Origin: Leucothrix pacifica
GTDB lineage: Bacteria > Pseudomonadota > Gammaproteobacteria > Thiotrichales > Thiotrichaceae
Direction: 5' to 3'
NCBI RefSeq assembly: GCF_003172875.1
Contig: NZ_QGKM01000045.1
Coordinates: 1 to 53,734 of the forward strand
DNA length: 53,734 nt
The notes under the pieces were generated by a model. It did no database searches and was not told the origin of the DNA. It saw only the letters and a program-made list of their open reading frames with translations. The translations under genes and the position numbers were made by a program. Below, piece by piece: positions 53,201 to 53,734 of this stretch (position 1 is its first letter; each line of letters begins with the position of its first letter).

Positions 53201-53373
53201 AAACCCGACCACACCTTTTGCTGAGTAGCTTTGATAAAGTCAATAACTCGCTGTGGCTCCATCGCCTTCTCAGCATCATAATCACCGGACTGACCTTTTT
53301 CATACCCATGGACATTTAGCAAACAGTCTTCGATCGCTGTTTCGAGCTTTTCCTCGGTGTGCCGTTTACTCAT
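50284..53373 (-). CDS. hsdR: Type I restriction endonuclease subunit R (HsdR)
   Basis: The 1029-residue motor-nuclease subunit has the N-terminal PD-(D/E)XK site (D139, then E153 and K155 in TIELKSE), Walker A HSAGSGKSNS (310-319), DEAH (431-434), motif III FFAFTATP, and GFDQPLLHTMYVDK with LSRLNRTC near 715-740. With HsdM and HsdS it translocates and cuts unmodified DNA. ATG 53373 has AAGGAAGG upstream and overlaps the rhuM stop by 8 bases, so it is translated from the rhuM message. The modification and specificity genes are expected just outside the window. Confidence 0.93.
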   Translation of the reverse strand: MSKRHTEEKLETAIEDCLLNVHGYEKGQSGDYDAEKAMEPQRVIDFIKATQQKVWSGLVAVHGAASEGILLDGLIKELSTKGMLNILRNGFKVYGKRFKVASFAPNNNKNPESWALYAENVLSVTRQLYYGEKHGKSLDMVLFLNGLPIITIELKSELPGNQNVEAAKKQYKKDRDHNELLFQFKKRALVHFAVDENLVFMSTRLSGAKTFFLPFNLGCDDGAGNPLAADGGYKTAYLWREVFARDSLLDILGRFMHLQVEDKRILTDKGIKKITKETMIFPRYHQMDAVRKLISHTRAKGSGHNYLIQHSAGSGKSNSIAWLAHRLSSLHDAQDEKIFDSVVVITDRRVLDQQLQKTIYQFDHKQGVVQKIDEDTRQLVQALTGGTPIIISTLQKFPFIAETLEKLNKDRAGDEAIALSTEGKRFAVIVDEAHSSQSGESAMELKGVLNKDGIADASATYVKDNGLDLENLSEDEQDQMDQVVREMLKRGKQPNISFFAFTATPKYKTLKVFDEPGPSGTSPFHGYTMKQAIEEKFILDVLKNYTTYEAYFRVTQSAEEDPHVERKKAARALARFLTLHPHNLAQKTEVMVEHFRTHVRHKIGGRAKAMVVTESRLHAVRYKQAFDAYIKSNGYKDVKSLVAFSGVLPDPDMPDKSWTEVAMNGGIKESELPEKFDSDEYQVLLVAEKYQTGFDQPLLHTMYVDKKLAGIQAVQTLSRLNRTCAGKEDTFVLDFRNKQDEIFEAFKPFYVQTPAEELTDAQHLYRLQHQIDEAGVIFEEEVVEFCGVYFKPRRKETVLDHGKMNGVLDKAVERFKALPEDEQESLKGLCVSFRNMYGFLSQVIPYQDSDLEQLYTYLRFLLTKLPRRASGPAYHLEDDVELEYYRLQKISEGQIDLKGGQADPLKGPSDVGTGQAGDEDIRLSELIDILNERFGTDFTQADQLFFDQIQEEAVTNSDLKEAASANSKDDFRYVFNKAFEGLVIDRMEGNEDIFKKLMGDAEFRSLASEHLLNKVYKALQDKEQGDDDS

Positions 53374-53734
53374 CGCTTTCCTTCCTTGTTAGCAACGCTT
53401 TAACTTCCCGGTCAAAATCTGATTCAATCTTTTGTTGCTTATTGAATTTGTCATATTCCGCAAAGGCTTTCTCTTTTGCCTGAGCGCGCGACACCTTGCC
53501 GTAACCTTCCAAAATCTCGTACTCATTAAACGCCAGAAACTTATTCACACTCTCAGCAAAGCCTTCCATCGTAAACGAACTACGCCGCTCAATAATGCCT
53601 TCGATGTAATCGAAAAAACCCGACACTGTGCGCTCTAGTTGTTTTATTTCAGGCTCAGACAGATAGTTTTTGCCAATAGTGGTATCCGATTTTAAAACAC
53701 GCCCATCCGGTGCATTTGAGTTATGATTGAAAGT
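53366..53734 (-). CDS. rhuM: RhuM-family protein, 3' part (runs off the window)
   Basis: The frame stays open from the window edge to TGA/TAA at 53366, 123 codons. The visible part reads GKNYLSEPEIKQLERTVSGF, then TMEGFAESVNKFLAFNEY, EILEGYGKVSRAQAKEKAFA and DFDREVKAL, the C-terminal half of the RhuM family often found inside type I restriction operons. Its role is unknown; it may be a Fic- or KilA-N-like accessory. The internal ATG at 53626 is not the true start. The 5' part lies beyond 53734. Confidence 0.8.
   Translation of the reverse strand, partial: TFNHNSNAPDGRVLKSDTTIGKNYLSEPEIKQLERTVSGFFDYIEGIIERRSSFTMEGFAESVNKFLAFNEYEILEGYGKVSRAQAKEKAFAEYDKFNKQQKIESDFDREVKALLTRKESDE

Noticed and set aside
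1-53734. CRISPR array, tRNA or rRNA genes
   Set aside because: No regularly spaced 24-40 base repeats and no tRNA or rRNA signatures were noticed; the only tandem repeats are the coding TPR units.

Overview
The window reads as chromosomal DNA of a Gammaproteobacterium, probably a marine or sediment heterotroph. The basis is a moderate-GC sequence with Shine-Dalgarno sites and many ATG/GTG starts, a phenylacetyl-CoA epoxidase (paa) operon, a long PutA with a divergent Lrp-type regulator, glucosylglycerate (compatible solute) genes, two LysR regulators and a GGDEF/EAL protein. The genus cannot be fixed from the sequence alone; a Leucothrix/Thiotrichales-like bacterium is only a guess.

Layout. 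1-1740: a mobile edge with the start of an ISAs1/H-repeat-like transposase, a truncated TPR gene made of 120-bp tandem repeats, a UPF0175/DUF3368 toxin-antitoxin pair on the other strand, and a C-terminal scrap of a second TPR gene. 1772-7551 (minus): paaZ-paaA-paaB-paaC-paaD-paaE, covering epoxidation of phenylacetyl-CoA and ring opening/oxidation; the ligase (paaK) and lower pathway (paaF, G, H, J) are not here. 7778-14095 (minus): a tightly overlapping three-gene cassette (DUF6361-like protein, phospholipase-D-fold protein, large SF2 helicase) that looks like an anti-phage system, followed in the same orientation by a Uma2 nuclease-fold gene at 14275-14865. 14946-19504: an aromatic FAD hydroxylase, a small exported protein behind an OmpR/PhoB-type promoter, a SRPBCC protein, a GST and a cysteine-rich small protein.

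19678-21832: an AAA ATPase with a winged-helix segment plus a nucleotidyltransferase, preceded by two identical palindromic boxes. 21889-24458: a histidine phosphatase, a TauD/TfdA dioxygenase and an exported fasciclin protein. 24550-28445: a sugar-acid module (KduD-like SDR, zinc dehydrogenase, enolase-superfamily dehydratase) with a divergent FadR-family regulator and a perfect 23-bp operator. 28617-31276: a flavin monooxygenase, RidA and a LysR regulator. 31436-35770: putA and a divergent Lrp-type regulator. 35847-40178: a Cys-rich CPXCG protein with a methyltransferase, a frameshifted Tat-exported protein behind a strong sigma-70 promoter, a PLP aminotransferase, a DUF4144 protein and a cytochrome P460 lipoprotein.

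40336-50166: two fatty-acid-desaturase-like membrane proteins flank a glucosylglycerate module (phosphorylase facing the synthase/phosphatase pair), a LysR/PhnD-like divergent pair and a dual GGDEF-EAL protein. 50284-53734: hsdR and the 3' part of a rhuM gene, the end of a type I restriction operon that continues beyond the window.

Functionally the window alternates catabolic modules with defence or selfish modules. The best candidate for an undescribed system is the DUF6361/PLD/helicase operon; the second is the ATPase-nucleotidyltransferase pair with its double palindromic operator.
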